Position numbers and translations under genes: made by a program. DNA of 64,000 nucleotides, taken from assembly GCA_036558645.1 (NCBI GenBank), contig DATBFG010000016.1, positions 43,834 through 107,833 of the forward strand, in the 5' to 3' direction. Source of the DNA: DATBFG01 sp036558645. Lineage in GTDB: Bacteria > Acidobacteriota > Terriglobia > Terriglobales > Acidobacteriaceae. Below the pieces are notes generated by a model. The model saw only the letters and a list, made by a program, of their open reading frames with translations, had not been told where the DNA came from and did not search any database. Below are positions 46,449 through 55,555 of this stretch, piece by piece; position 1 is the stretch's first letter, and each line of letters opens with the position of its first letter.

Positions 46449-48374
46449 GTGAAAATGAAAACGACAATTGTGCTGCTTCTGACGGTGGTACTAGTTGCGG
46501 CGCTCACCGGGTGCGGCGGAGGAGATTCAACCAATGTTCAGAACCCGCCAGCGCCTCCACCATCCAATCTCTCAGTTGCATTCGATCCGGCACCGCCCAC
46601 CGCGATCAAAGTAAATGCAGTCACTCCAATTACGGCTGTGGTTGACAATGACCCTTCCGGCGCCGGAGTAGACTGGTTGCTGACATGCCAAGGCTCCACC
46701 AGTTGCGGCACGCTCTCCCCGCTACATACTCAGAGCGGCGATGCAACTACTTATACCCCTCCTGCGGGGATGACTGCGAACAGCCAGGACGTTACCATCA
46801 TCGCTTTCGCAACCGCAAACCATAGCAAGAATGCAACAACTCCGCTTAATATCACCGGGTTTGCCGGCACGTTAAAGGGAACGTACATTATGCAGGCAGT
46901 CGGCGTGACTGCCATCGGCTACGGCTACCAGTTTATGGCTGCGGTTGTTCTTGACGGAAATGGCTCAGTCTCTGCCGGCGAGCAAACGGTGCATTTGGTC
47001 GATCCCAACAGCTTCACACCTGTGACCTACTCCGATGCAATTACCGGGGGCAATTACTTCGTCGGCACGGATGGCAGAGGCACACTCACTATCAACACTG
47101 CCAACCAGAGCATTGGTCAATTGGGAGTCGAAGGATTCAGCTTCGCAATCCTTTCACACGATCATCTTTTCATCACCAGAATGGATGACCTCAGTAATAA
47201 CCAGGCGCAGAGTTTTGAGACCGCATCTGGAACGATGGATCTCCAGACCACTACAGCAACTCCCACGGGTGCTTATGCATTTGTAGCTTATGGAATGGAT
47301 GCATTGCTGACTCCGAACGGACTTGGCGGGGTCATGAACATCGACTCTCCGAATACGATCTCTGGGGCCGGGAGCATTGCGGACCAAGACCTCGGCGGAG
47401 GGTTGTACACGAACGCCTCGCTTACTGGAACAGTGTCCGATCCCGACGCTTTCGGCGCAGTGACAATTACGCTATCTACCTATTTCGCGCCCAGTTTTCA
47501 ATTCACGGGATTCATTGTCGACTCTACCCACATCCGGCTCATCGAGAACGAACTCAGTTTAGGAACACCATTCGGTTATACGGCCGGCCTCGCCATCAGC
47601 CAGGGCTCCGCAGCGGGAACTTTTACCAGCAATAGCACGTTCACCGGGACGTATGTGTTTGGCGTTCTGGGACAGGACTACAGTTTCTTTCCGACATCGT
47701 TGGCTTCAGTCGGAATTTTCAGCGCAGACGGTAACGGCCTTCTTGCTCGCGGTGTTAATGATGCTTTTTTTGGTGGATTCGGCACTCAGGTTAGAGATCA
47801 GTTTCACGCAACCTATACAGTCGATCCCACTGGTACGGGTCGGGTCGATTCGCTCTTCACCTACCCGGGGAGTGGCCAGGGACCAGAATTCATTTTTTAT
47901 CTCACGGGCAATGGGAACCCTCCGCTCATCCTCGACGCAGACTTTAATCTAATGGGTTTTGGCGGCGGAGGCGTTGGAACCGGTATTGCTTTCCCCGCTA
48001 CCGTCCCTTCCCCATTTACCGGATCGTATGCCTTGTATCTAACCCAGAGCGTCTTTGGAAGTGAGACCGACATGGCCGGGCAGATGACCGTGGATGGCGG
48101 AGCTCTTACCGTCAACGGAGTGGTGGATGCCAACTCGTTTTTCACACCTGTGCCCACGACAACCCTCACAGGTACCTTTAACGCGCTTACAAGCAGCGGA
48201 CGGTCCAGAGCCTTACTAACCAACGCTGTCTTTCCTGCTGCTCCGATGTCCGTCGAGCTGTACTTTATCGATGCGGAACATGGATTCATGATTGAGAACG
48301 ATTCGCTTCAGACGTTCAGTCTAGGCTTTGGGTATTTCGCAACGCGTACACCGATTTGTGGTGGCTGTCCATAG
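46449..48374 (+). CDS. Surface lipoprotein of unknown function, paralogous to 51752-53719
   Basis: About 641 residues from GTG 46449 (ATG 46455 is also possible). The signal IVLLLTVVLVAALTGC puts the lipid-bearing Cys near 22, followed by GGG and a Pro-rich linker. An Ig-like domain (about 45-135, with paired Cys in LLTCQGSTSCGTLSP) precedes a repeated beta-rich domain whose units begin GTYIMQAVG, GAYAFVAYG, GTYVFGVLG and GSYALYLTQ and include VVLDGNGSVSAGEQ. The fold is not one I can name. It follows the pseudopilin gene by 47 bases and probably belongs to the same operon. A likely paralogue lies at 51752-53719. Confidence 0.72.
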   Translation: MKMKTTIVLLLTVVLVAALTGCGGGDSTNVQNPPAPPPSNLSVAFDPAPPTAIKVNAVTPITAVVDNDPSGAGVDWLLTCQGSTSCGTLSPLHTQSGDATTYTPPAGMTANSQDVTIIAFATANHSKNATTPLNITGFAGTLKGTYIMQAVGVTAIGYGYQFMAAVVLDGNGSVSAGEQTVHLVDPNSFTPVTYSDAITGGNYFVGTDGRGTLTINTANQSIGQLGVEGFSFAILSHDHLFITRMDDLSNNQAQSFETASGTMDLQTTTATPTGAYAFVAYGMDALLTPNGLGGVMNIDSPNTISGAGSIADQDLGGGLYTNASLTGTVSDPDAFGAVTITLSTYFAPSFQFTGFIVDSTHIRLIENELSLGTPFGYTAGLAISQGSAAGTFTSNSTFTGTYVFGVLGQDYSFFPTSLASVGIFSADGNGLLARGVNDAFFGGFGTQVRDQFHATYTVDPTGTGRVDSLFTYPGSGQGPEFIFYLTGNGNPPLILDADFNLMGFGGGGVGTGIAFPATVPSPFTGSYALYLTQSVFGSETDMAGQMTVDGGALTVNGVVDANSFFTPVPTTTLTGTFNALTSSGRSRALLTNAVFPAAPMSVELYFIDAEHGFMIENDSLQTFSLGFGYFATRTPICGGCP

Positions 48375-48425
48375 AGTACCGTTCTAACTCGTCTTCACGA
48401 CGAACTGGAGAGGTTCCGCTCACAA

Positions 48426-49544
48426 ATGAAATCGTATCTTGGGCTGGTAATACTGATCGTGGCCATGCTGCTGATACAACTGGCGTGTTCTTCCGGCGAC
48501 TTTGTACCAACGCACAACGAAGGTCTGCCGCTGTTGGTCACGTCGCAAGGTGACCAGACAGTTGCATCCTTTGAGATATCGAGCTCAGGAAAACTCTCGC
48601 CCAATGGCAAGGCTATCTCGACCGGAGCGAACAGCATTCCAACCGCAACCATCGTCGTCGGAAGTGCCGCGTTCGTCGCCAATGGTGGAACCAACGATGT
48701 CGCACGTTTCACCATCAATGGAGATGGGACCTTATCCGCGATGAGTGGCAATCAGAAAGCCGGCATGGATCCCTCAGCCTTGGCATTGACTCACGATAGG
48801 AACCATCTGCTTGTAGCTAACTATGGCGATCAAACCGTTTCGGCATTCAAGATCTCGGGCACAACCCTTACGCCCACAGCCACAGTTTCGAGTGGTGGCG
48901 GACCGATGGCGTTCGCGGTTTCGCCAACTGGTAAGTATGTTTACGTCGCCAATTCACTTGACGGAACGATCTCTGCGTATACTTTCAGCGATTCGTCCGG
49001 AACTTTGACGGCGATGTCTCTATCACCGTTTTCATCATTGGGATCGACACCGGATGCCCTAGCTATCACTCCCGACGGCAACTTTCTTTATGTAGCCAAC
49101 TTTGGATCCAATACGATCGCGGCGTTCTCTATTTGCACTATTAAGAGCGTCATTTGCCCTGCCGCCGATGGACGCCTGGTTCCCTTCCTAAGCCCGACGG
49201 TACTGGCTGGAATCGGGCCGCGTGCTATGGCCATGAATCCCGCCGGAAACAGCCTTTTCGTTGCCAACCAATTCTCCAACCAAGTAGCGATGTACGCGAT
49301 TGTGCCCACCTTTGACCTCTTGACCGGCCTTACCTTTAGCCTTGTAAAGCCGAACAACCCAGCTTTCATCTCGACTGGAGATGGGCCCGTGTCAATCGCA
49401 ATTCCCACAGGCGGAGCCTTTCTCTATATCGCAAATAGTGGGTCGTCCTCGATCTCATCGTTCAACATTGATCCCGCAGGGCTATTGCTGCCTGACGGCG
49501 ACACAGCAACAGGAGGACAACCGTCGTCGTTGGGGCCGAAGTAA
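48426..49544 (+). CDS. Lipoprotein beta-propeller, lactonase/YVTN type
   Basis: 372 residues. The signal GLVILIVAMLLIQLAC gives a lipidated Cys at 21. Seven-bladed-propeller repeats follow: PSALALTHDRNHLLVANYGD, MAFAVSPTGKYVYVANSLDG, PDALAITPDGNFLYVANFGS, PRAMAMNPAGNSLFVANQFS, VSIAIPTGGAFLYIANSGSS. The YVAN phrases and blade spacing match the 6-phosphogluconolactonase-like family, but membrane-anchored members without clear active-site residues probably act as binding scaffolds. It is the last gene of the plus run that begins at 39538, followed by a strong inverted repeat. Confidence 0.85.
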   Translation: MKSYLGLVILIVAMLLIQLACSSGDFVPTHNEGLPLLVTSQGDQTVASFEISSSGKLSPNGKAISTGANSIPTATIVVGSAAFVANGGTNDVARFTINGDGTLSAMSGNQKAGMDPSALALTHDRNHLLVANYGDQTVSAFKISGTTLTPTATVSSGGGPMAFAVSPTGKYVYVANSLDGTISAYTFSDSSGTLTAMSLSPFSSLGSTPDALAITPDGNFLYVANFGSNTIAAFSICTIKSVICPAADGRLVPFLSPTVLAGIGPRAMAMNPAGNSLFVANQFSNQVAMYAIVPTFDLLTGLTFSLVKPNNPAFISTGDGPVSIAIPTGGAFLYIANSGSSSISSFNIDPAGLLLPDGDTATGGQPSSLGPK

Positions 49545-49565
49545 GATCCTGTGGAGAAAGAAATA

Positions 49566-49593
49566 CCCGGGGAATAGTCCTTCATTCCCCGGG
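49566..49593. terminator. Perfect 10-bp inverted repeat between convergent lipoprotein genes
   Basis: CCCGGGGAAT (49566-49575) pairs with ATTCCCCGGG (49584-49593). The minus-strand side runs into TATTTCTTTC, so termination is better supported for the gene ending at 49616. Confidence 0.65.
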
Positions 49594-49615
49594 CAGCTAG
49601 TTGTTGAACGTCTTC

Positions 49616-51643
49616 CTATTGAACGGTCAGATCAGTCGTTCCGCTCGCCCCGGCTAGCGTCGCTGTTATCGACGCCGTGCCCAATCCAGTCGAGGTTGCT
49701 ACCCCCGCCTTGTTGATAATGGCTACCTTGGGATCAGAGGATGTCCAGCTTACGAAGATGACATCATAGACAAACGGTCGATCATCACCTTCGAGTTGGA
49801 CCAGATAGGCCGGCTCCGAAGCCAAATTCTGGCTCGTTCCATCGTCGAAGTGGCCCAGTGCCTGGAACGCCTGCGTTCCGCCTAAACTGATGTTGTTGCT
49901 CGCCGGCGTCACGTCGATGGTGTCGAGATGTGCATTGGTTACGGTGGCCGGACTTGAACCAACAACGCCGTTCAGGTACGCCGTGATAGTCGTCCCACCA
50001 GCACTTACGCCACTGATATTGCCCCGCAATCCAGACGTGTTGCTGATCGTTGCTACGCCCGTGTCGGACGACGTCCAGTGCACGACGGGTGTCATGTTGC
50101 GCACGGTAGCATCCGCCAGTGTCCCTTCTGCCGTACATGGCTGCGATGTCCCCACAGCGAACTGGGTGTTCTTGCACTTCACCGACAAAGACACAAGCGG
50201 TGACCCATTAACGGTCAGAGGAATTGCCGCTGAGGTGACGCCGTTAAATGTCGCACTGATGTTCGTGGTTCCCCCAGCGACGCCGGTCGCGAGGCCCGAG
50301 CTGTTGATATTGGCAACTGCGCTATCCGACGAGTTCCAGGTTGCGGCAAATGTAAGCGGCGCTGTCGAGCCGTCGCTAAAATTGCCGGTGGCTGTAAACT
50401 GCAAGACCTCGAAGGTAGCAATCAGATTTGTCGGATTTTGGTTGGCAGTGACGGTAACAGATTGCAACGTTGCATTACTGACATTCAATACCGTCGAGCC
50501 GTTTATCCCTCCATTGTAAGTTGCTGTAATATGCGCTGCACCTTGCCCAACGGCGGTCGCCACTCCTACGGTGGCAATATTGTTACTGATCGTTGCTACC
50601 CCATTGTTATCTGAGCCCCAGCTCACGATGCTGGAAATGTTCTGAGTGCTCCCATCGCTGAATGTGCCGATGGCACTGAACTTCTGGGTCAGCCCAGGAG
50701 CGAGTAGATCGTTTCCTGGCGATACTGCAATCGATTGAAGCGTGGTGTTATTGACCGTCAGATTCGTGGAAGCGCTGGCAGTTCCGAATGTTGCAGTAAT
50801 CATCGTTGTGCCCGGCGCGACGCTGCTGGCAAACCCGTTCCCACCTCCGATAGTAACAACCGCGCTATCTGACGACGTCCAGGCCACGCCAGGAGTCGTA
50901 CTCACGTTCAGCGTACTGCCATCGTCAAAGGTAACCAGAGCGGCGAGCTGTTGTTTCGTACCATTGGCGATACTGCTATTCGCTGGGAGGATCTTCATCG
51001 AAACAACATTCGCAATGCTGACCGTTGCAGTGGTCTTTCCTGAGATGGAACCGAGGGTCGCGCTGATGTCTGCGTTTCCTGTTCCGTTGGCAGTAAGCAT
51101 GCCCTTGTTATTGATCGACGCAATCGATGGCGCCGTAGACGTCCACAATACGGAGGCGCTTACATCCTTCGTCGATCCGTCGGAGTATGATCCTGTCGCC
51201 ACGAACTGCTGCAGAGTTCCCAAAGGGATGCTTGGCGTCGACGGACTTACCGCGATCGACGTCAAGTTAATCGGGGCTGGATTAACCGTCAGACTGGCTG
51301 TGCCGCTGATCGCGTTTTTCGTCGCCGTGATCGTCGCGCTGCCGGGACCAACGCTCGTCGCCATGCCCGCGGCATCGATTGTAACTACGCCGGGAGCTGA
51401 GGAGCTCCAGGTAACCTGCGAGGTCAGGTCTTGAGTCGAGCTGTCACTGTAGTGGCCGGTTGCTGTGAATTGTTGCGATCCACCGGAGGTGATGACCGGA
51501 GCGTTTGGGCCCACGGTGATGGACTGGAGGCTTGCAGTTTGCCCTCCCCCGTTTCCGCCCTGTCCTGGATTGCTACTGCCACCCCCACATGCATTGAACA
51601 ACGCCACGGTAAACAGCGCTGTTATAGTCAAAAGCTTCTTCAT
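49616..51643 (-). CDS. Lipoprotein made of tandem BIG2 bacterial Ig-like domains
   Basis: 675 residues; GGGAG upstream of ATG 51643. The signal LLTITALFTVALFNAC lipidates Cys19, then a Gly/Asn/Gln-rich linker runs to about 38. Seven BIG2-type domains of about 85-90 residues follow. Their consensus includes QQFTATGxYSDGST, VTWSSSxxxVxTI, and GxATITATxxGxxGxxxLTV. The last domain is interrupted by an insertion (AYLVQLEGDDRPFVYDVIFV) before VSWTSSDPKVAII. One domain contains a Cys pair (KCKNTQFAVGTSQPC). Such chains act as adhesins or stalks; there is no adhesive tip domain, so a stalk or spacer role is plausible. It is transcribed towards the plus lipoprotein operon. Confidence 0.88.
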   Translation of the reverse strand: MKKLLTITALFTVALFNACGGGSSNPGQGGNGGGQTASLQSITVGPNAPVITSGGSQQFTATGHYSDSSTQDLTSQVTWSSSAPGVVTIDAAGMATSVGPGSATITATKNAISGTASLTVNPAPINLTSIAVSPSTPSIPLGTLQQFVATGSYSDGSTKDVSASVLWTSTAPSIASINNKGMLTANGTGNADISATLGSISGKTTATVSIANVVSMKILPANSSIANGTKQQLAALVTFDDGSTLNVSTTPGVAWTSSDSAVVTIGGGNGFASSVAPGTTMITATFGTASASTNLTVNNTTLQSIAVSPGNDLLAPGLTQKFSAIGTFSDGSTQNISSIVSWGSDNNGVATISNNIATVGVATAVGQGAAHITATYNGGINGSTVLNVSNATLQSVTVTANQNPTNLIATFEVLQFTATGNFSDGSTAPLTFAATWNSSDSAVANINSSGLATGVAGGTTNISATFNGVTSAAIPLTVNGSPLVSLSVKCKNTQFAVGTSQPCTAEGTLADATVRNMTPVVHWTSSDTGVATISNTSGLRGNISGVSAGGTTITAYLNGVVGSSPATVTNAHLDTIDVTPASNNISLGGTQAFQALGHFDDGTSQNLASEPAYLVQLEGDDRPFVYDVIFVSWTSSDPKVAIINKAGVATSTGLGTASITATLAGASGTTDLTVQ

Positions 51644-51751
51644 GCTTAGTCTCCCATTCCGGTAATGAACCCGAGATTGAAAATTGCCCCAACTGCGATT
51701 CCGGATGAGGGGAGGAACTCATGGATGCACCCAGTTTCGATTTCATTTCAG

Positions 51752-53719
51752 CTACCGCCCAGATACCAATACAGTAGAATTCTGATTCCCGCTGCTTGTT
51801 TCCAATGTTACGAACTTCGAATTATTAATTACGTAAAGCACACTGCTCGTGTCCGAAGGCTCTGTCGTAAGCAACGTCCCGCGACCCGAAGAAGAAACGG
51901 TATAAGATCCAGTGATGCTCTGATTCTCATTCTCCCCGCCATCAGTTTCATCTTGCTCACCAGCGACGACGCCGGTTCCTGCATTCAAACTCTGTGCCGT
52001 TACGGCAAATGGTGTAGCACTTCCGGCGAGCTGGAAATTCGATTGTGTAAAGGTCCCCTGAATCGTATTGGCCAGGTATGGCGCATTCCTCTGTGGCTCC
52101 AATTTTCCGAATTGCACCGAAGCGCTGGCCTGATCGAGCAGCAACCCTGTGTTCTTTGTAATGGCATACATCACGTATGGAACATCCGAGAGCGTGATCG
52201 TGTATCGGCCGGCACCAGTTGCCGCATAGGTCGAACTAAAGCTGGCGTTATTCGTGATCGCCCCGGCATTGTTTTGATCGATATTCCCAGTGGCATTCCC
52301 GCTTCCATCTGGAAAGACAATCCCGGCGGACACGTCGCTAAGTTGGCCAGTACCCGAGTCCACTCCGCTGAGGTAGAACACTCCGCTGGCGTTGAAATCT
52401 CCAATGGCGTAAGCCGGCGTAGGATCCTGCGCAAACATGTCCCCTGCTACACGCGGATTAACCAGCACGGCGTCCGTGGAAAGAATGAAGGTCTCGTCTC
52501 CTGCCGGATAGAACACAAACTGGAATGTCAGCCCATTCCAAGCCACGCTCATCGTTCCGCGACCGGTCGCCGTGAGGTTGTAGGTGCCTACCGCGCTATC
52601 CAATGCACTCGCAACTCCACCTTCATTGATGTCGAGCGACCCGCCGGTAATGTTTCCGGCGCCGTCGGCAATCATGGAACCCACGTAGCCCGTGCGCTGA
52701 GCGTTGGCATCAGCGCCGAGCATTTCAAATACATAAGGCCCTGTGATGGTGCCATTCACGAATAATGCTGGATTCACACTCTCGAGCGTTCCTGAGCCGT
52801 GTACATCCGAGCCATCAAATTCGATGAATAGGCCATCGTTATTTGCATCAATTGCGAACTTATACTGCGACGTGGTCGGTTCCGAGGTAGTCAGGTTAAG
52901 CACACCACGACCACTGGAATCGACCGAGTAACTCCCACTCGTGATCGAAAACGACTGTGTTCCCCCGCTTCGTGAAACGTCCTCGGTCCCGGCTGTAATG
53001 CGCCGATGGCCATCCGCGACAAAGTTCCCCACGATGAGCACGGGCCCCACGCTGTCATAACCGCTGAAACGGAACGCGTAGGTGCCTTTCAGCCGCAAAT
53101 CAAAGGAGTCGAGAAGATTTACGCTGGCAGTATCCGAACCTGTGGCATCTATGGTCGAAGTTGCCGTGATCGTCACCGAGGGAGACTTCACCGCGTCCGG
53201 CGCGACGTAAAGACCGGTATCGTCGATCGAACCACAAGGTGCAGTCTTGCAACTAACCGCCCATTTGAAGGTCTGCGAAGCAGTCGATGGGCTCGCTGTC
53301 GCAGAAAACTGCTGCGTCCCCGTAATGCCTACAAGGGCAGTTTTTGGAGCCATCGTCACTTTGACGTTTACAACTTGCATGTTCACGGTTGCCGACTTGT
53401 TCGAATTCGCATTTGACGTTGCCTTGACCGTGACCGGCGCAGTCGGCGGAACTGCTGGCGCGGTATACAGGCCACTGGCGGAAATCGCGCCGCAGTCCGT
53501 TCCTGTACATCCTGTGCTCGAGAGACTCCACGTGACCGAAGTGTCAGTAGACCCGCTGACGGATGCCGTGAATTGCTGCGTCATCGTGACTGCAATTGTT
53601 ACCGCGCTGCTGGGGGTTAGTGAAACGTGGATCTCACTGCTCTTGCTCGAATCACCACCACCACAACCGGCAAGCAAAAGCAGACCAAGGGATACAAGGA
53701 ACGCGCAACTTGATCTCAT
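51752..53719 (-). CDS. Surface lipoprotein of unknown function, paralogous to 46449-48374
   Basis: 655 residues from ATG 53719, chosen because the lipoprotein signal CAFLVSLGLLLLAGC starts right there (lipidated Cys19, then GGGDSS); the frame opens 28 codons further upstream. Two Ig-like domains follow (about 30-120 and 125-210), each with paired Cys (STGCTGTDCGAIS; VSCKTAPCGSID). Then a beta-rich repeated domain has starts such as GTYAFRFSG, GPYVFEMLG and VFYLSGVDSG, and GNFVADGHRRITAGTED-type loops. The order matches the plus-strand protein at 46449. Function unknown; a surface-exposed binding role is inferred. It lies 108 bases upstream of the BIG2 gene on the same strand and could be co-transcribed. 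Confidence 0.72.
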   Translation of the reverse strand: MRSSCAFLVSLGLLLLAGCGGGDSSKSSEIHVSLTPSSAVTIAVTMTQQFTASVSGSTDTSVTWSLSSTGCTGTDCGAISASGLYTAPAVPPTAPVTVKATSNANSNKSATVNMQVVNVKVTMAPKTALVGITGTQQFSATASPSTASQTFKWAVSCKTAPCGSIDDTGLYVAPDAVKSPSVTITATSTIDATGSDTASVNLLDSFDLRLKGTYAFRFSGYDSVGPVLIVGNFVADGHRRITAGTEDVSRSGGTQSFSITSGSYSVDSSGRGVLNLTTSEPTTSQYKFAIDANNDGLFIEFDGSDVHGSGTLESVNPALFVNGTITGPYVFEMLGADANAQRTGYVGSMIADGAGNITGGSLDINEGGVASALDSAVGTYNLTATGRGTMSVAWNGLTFQFVFYPAGDETFILSTDAVLVNPRVAGDMFAQDPTPAYAIGDFNASGVFYLSGVDSGTGQLSDVSAGIVFPDGSGNATGNIDQNNAGAITNNASFSSTYAATGAGRYTITLSDVPYVMYAITKNTGLLLDQASASVQFGKLEPQRNAPYLANTIQGTFTQSNFQLAGSATPFAVTAQSLNAGTGVVAGEQDETDGGENENQSITGSYTVSSSGRGTLLTTEPSDTSSVLYVINNSKFVTLETSSGNQNSTVLVSGR

Positions 53720-54047
53720 AAGAGTCGGAATTTCGCCGTTCCCTGTCCGCCCCCCGCAGACAACAGCTCTCCCTGTAAATATTGTCCTCAAATCATTCGA
53801 CAACTGGGGAGGGTACTCCGTCAGCTATTAGGCTGTGCAGAGTAATGGTACAGACCGTTTATGCAGGCACTCTTCCAAACGGTCAGAGAAACGGTGTCAA
53901 AGGGAATGTTCCTGATTCCAGAGACATTCCTCGATCAAGTATAGGCAAAGATTGGGCTGCAAGGCAATTTCCTCAGGTGCAAACATTTGCACTTCGAGGA
54001 CGTGGGATGGAAATTGTAAGTAGCTGCCTTCTTTGGAATCGGGCTGT
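53720..54047. other. 328-base stretch without a recognised gene
   Basis: It contains an inverted repeat GACCGTTT (53853-53860) / AAACGGTC (53877-53884) with a 16-base loop. The left end is upstream sequence of the lipoprotein gene. No coding potential or RNA gene is recognised. Confidence 0.4.
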
Positions 54048-55085
54048 CTAGTGGGCTTGCGCAACCGGTGGCGGGTTCGTGAACGCCTTCTTCTTGGCGG
54101 CGGCGATGAGCGGCCGCAAGGCGTCGACCGAGATCCCGAGGGTACCGCCGGAGAAGCCGTCAATATAGGCAGCATTGATGCCAATGACTTCGGCGTGGGA
54201 GTTGAAGACTGGGCCACCGCTGCCTCCGTGGGCAGTCGGGGCGTCGTAGATCAGCTTGTCGCCCACCACGTCGCCTAAGTGTCCGTAGGTCGCCGAAGGG
54301 CGGATTAAGGAGAGCGCTGCGAGTTCGTTCGCGGCATGGATATCATCCCGTCTCAAGGACAGGCGCTCGTAGACTGCGGGAGGCGACTTTGCGACCATTC
54401 CCAAAACACCCATCGGATAACCCACAACTGCGACGATGTCGCCTGGACTTGGATGTTCGGCGGCGAGTGGCAGCGCCGTAAGCTTTCGTGCTTCGCCGGT
54501 ACCTTCAACGTGAAGTATCGCGAGGTCTCCCTTCGCGGCGAATACCGCAGGCGTGACATTCACGGGAACCGGAGATCCCGGAAAGAATGCCAGCAATTCC
54601 TCAAGCTGCGGCGCCGCGCCTTGCGAGATAAGCGCTGCAGCTTCGGTGTCTCCATACCAAGGCTCGGCGACATGCCGATTGGTCGCGAGCATGCCATCGG
54701 CAACCACAAAACCGGTGCCAGAAATCCGTGCGCGCAACGATGGACTCTGGTTGCGAAATCCTACGTGATAGATGCCGAAGATATAGGCGATCGAATTCCG
54801 GTAGCGGTTGAGCACCATCGCAGGCATCGCCTGCTGCTGCTGAAGCTGATCGACTTGTTGTGTGAGCTGGCGGACTTGCTGCTGAAGTTCGTTGTTCTCT
54901 TGCGGCGGCCGATAGTAACGCAGCATGAACGCTGTGCCAACGACCAGCACGATCCCGATAACAGCCTGGAGCATCTGCGACCAGATCGTGGAAACCGGGT
55001 CTTCAGGAGCCTGTAGGTTCTCGTCCATGTGGAAGTGCAGCTTCCGCAGGCCGTAATCGGGGAGAGAAAGCGCCGGCCAGAACAT
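54048..55085 (-). CDS. Membrane-anchored trypsin-like serine protease
   Basis: 345 residues (ATG 55028, giving 326 residues, is equally plausible; neither has a clear ribosome-binding site). One transmembrane helix at about 38-56 (LQAVIGIVLVVGTAFML) is followed by a glutamine-rich coiled coil at 61-87. The chymotrypsin-fold protease domain has the full triad: H138 in TNRHVA, D187 in AKGDLAILHV, S289 in GGSGGPVF. No PDZ domain follows, unlike DegP/DegS. It therefore faces the periplasm, probably as an oligomer held by the coiled coil, and cleaves unknown proteins. It is monocistronic, with a small membrane-protein gene upstream on the same strand. Confidence 0.87.
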   Translation of the reverse strand: MFWPALSLPDYGLRKLHFHMDENLQAPEDPVSTIWSQMLQAVIGIVLVVGTAFMLRYYRPPQENNELQQQVRQLTQQVDQLQQQQAMPAMVLNRYRNSIAYIFGIYHVGFRNQSPSLRARISGTGFVVADGMLATNRHVAEPWYGDTEAAALISQGAAPQLEELLAFFPGSPVPVNVTPAVFAAKGDLAILHVEGTGEARKLTALPLAAEHPSPGDIVAVVGYPMGVLGMVAKSPPAVYERLSLRRDDIHAANELAALSLIRPSATYGHLGDVVGDKLIYDAPTAHGGSGGPVFNSHAEVIGINAAYIDGFSGGTLGISVDALRPLIAAAKKKAFTNPPPVAQAH

Positions 55086-55213
55086 CTTTCCGAGGACCTA
55101 TTTTGGGGCTTGGGAAGCCATCCATCTAGGGTACGGAAGACGATGTACGGGGGAATGTATTGGCGGCAAAGAGGTTAAGCAATCCGCTGGGGATTAACGC
55201 CTCCCGAAGGATT

Positions 55214-55237
55214 CAAAGTTTCAAGGTTTCAGAGTTT
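55214..55237. repeat. Degenerate 8-bp tandem repeat
   Basis: Three units of consensus CARRGTTT (CAAAGTTT, CAAGGTTT, CAGAGTTT) lie between the protease and the small membrane-protein genes. A further CAAGGTTT follows at 55245. Confidence 0.5.
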
Positions 55238-55265
55238 CACCGGTCAAGGTTTCGAAGAGGCTCGG

Positions 55266-55523
55266 CTACTCGGCCATTTCGGCTCGGCGGGCTCTCATGC
55301 GTACGGTGGCAGCAAACGCGATCCCGATCCACACCACGTTCACGAATGCCGACGGGTATGCATGGTAGTACACCGTGTTAATCACCAGCAGCACGCCGCC
55401 GATGGCATTGAACAACTGGTACAGGCCAGCGTCTGGACGCATCTTGCGGAACGACACAGCGCCATAGGCAGAGAGCAGGATCAGCGCGCCAGCCCATCCC
55501 AGCGCATCTACGAGAAGCTTCAT
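55266..55523 (-). CDS. Small integral membrane protein (CBU_0592-like)
   Basis: 85 residues from ATG 55523; another ATG three codons earlier is open. Three hydrophobic helices are visible: ALGWAGALILLSAYGAV, YQLFNAIGGVLLVINTVYY and NVVWIGIAFAATV. The SYGAVSFRKMRPDAGLYQLFNAIGG-type region and YPSAFVNVVWIGI closely resemble the CBU_0592 family, whose function is unknown. The C-terminus is basic (RMRARRAE). It is 32 bases downstream of the cupin gene and probably co-transcribed with it. Confidence 0.68.
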   Translation of the reverse strand: MKLLVDALGWAGALILLSAYGAVSFRKMRPDAGLYQLFNAIGGVLLVINTVYYHAYPSAFVNVVWIGIAFAATVRMRARRAEMAE

Positions 55524-55555
55524 TGCACGCACCTTTTCTATATAAGCAAGCTGAA

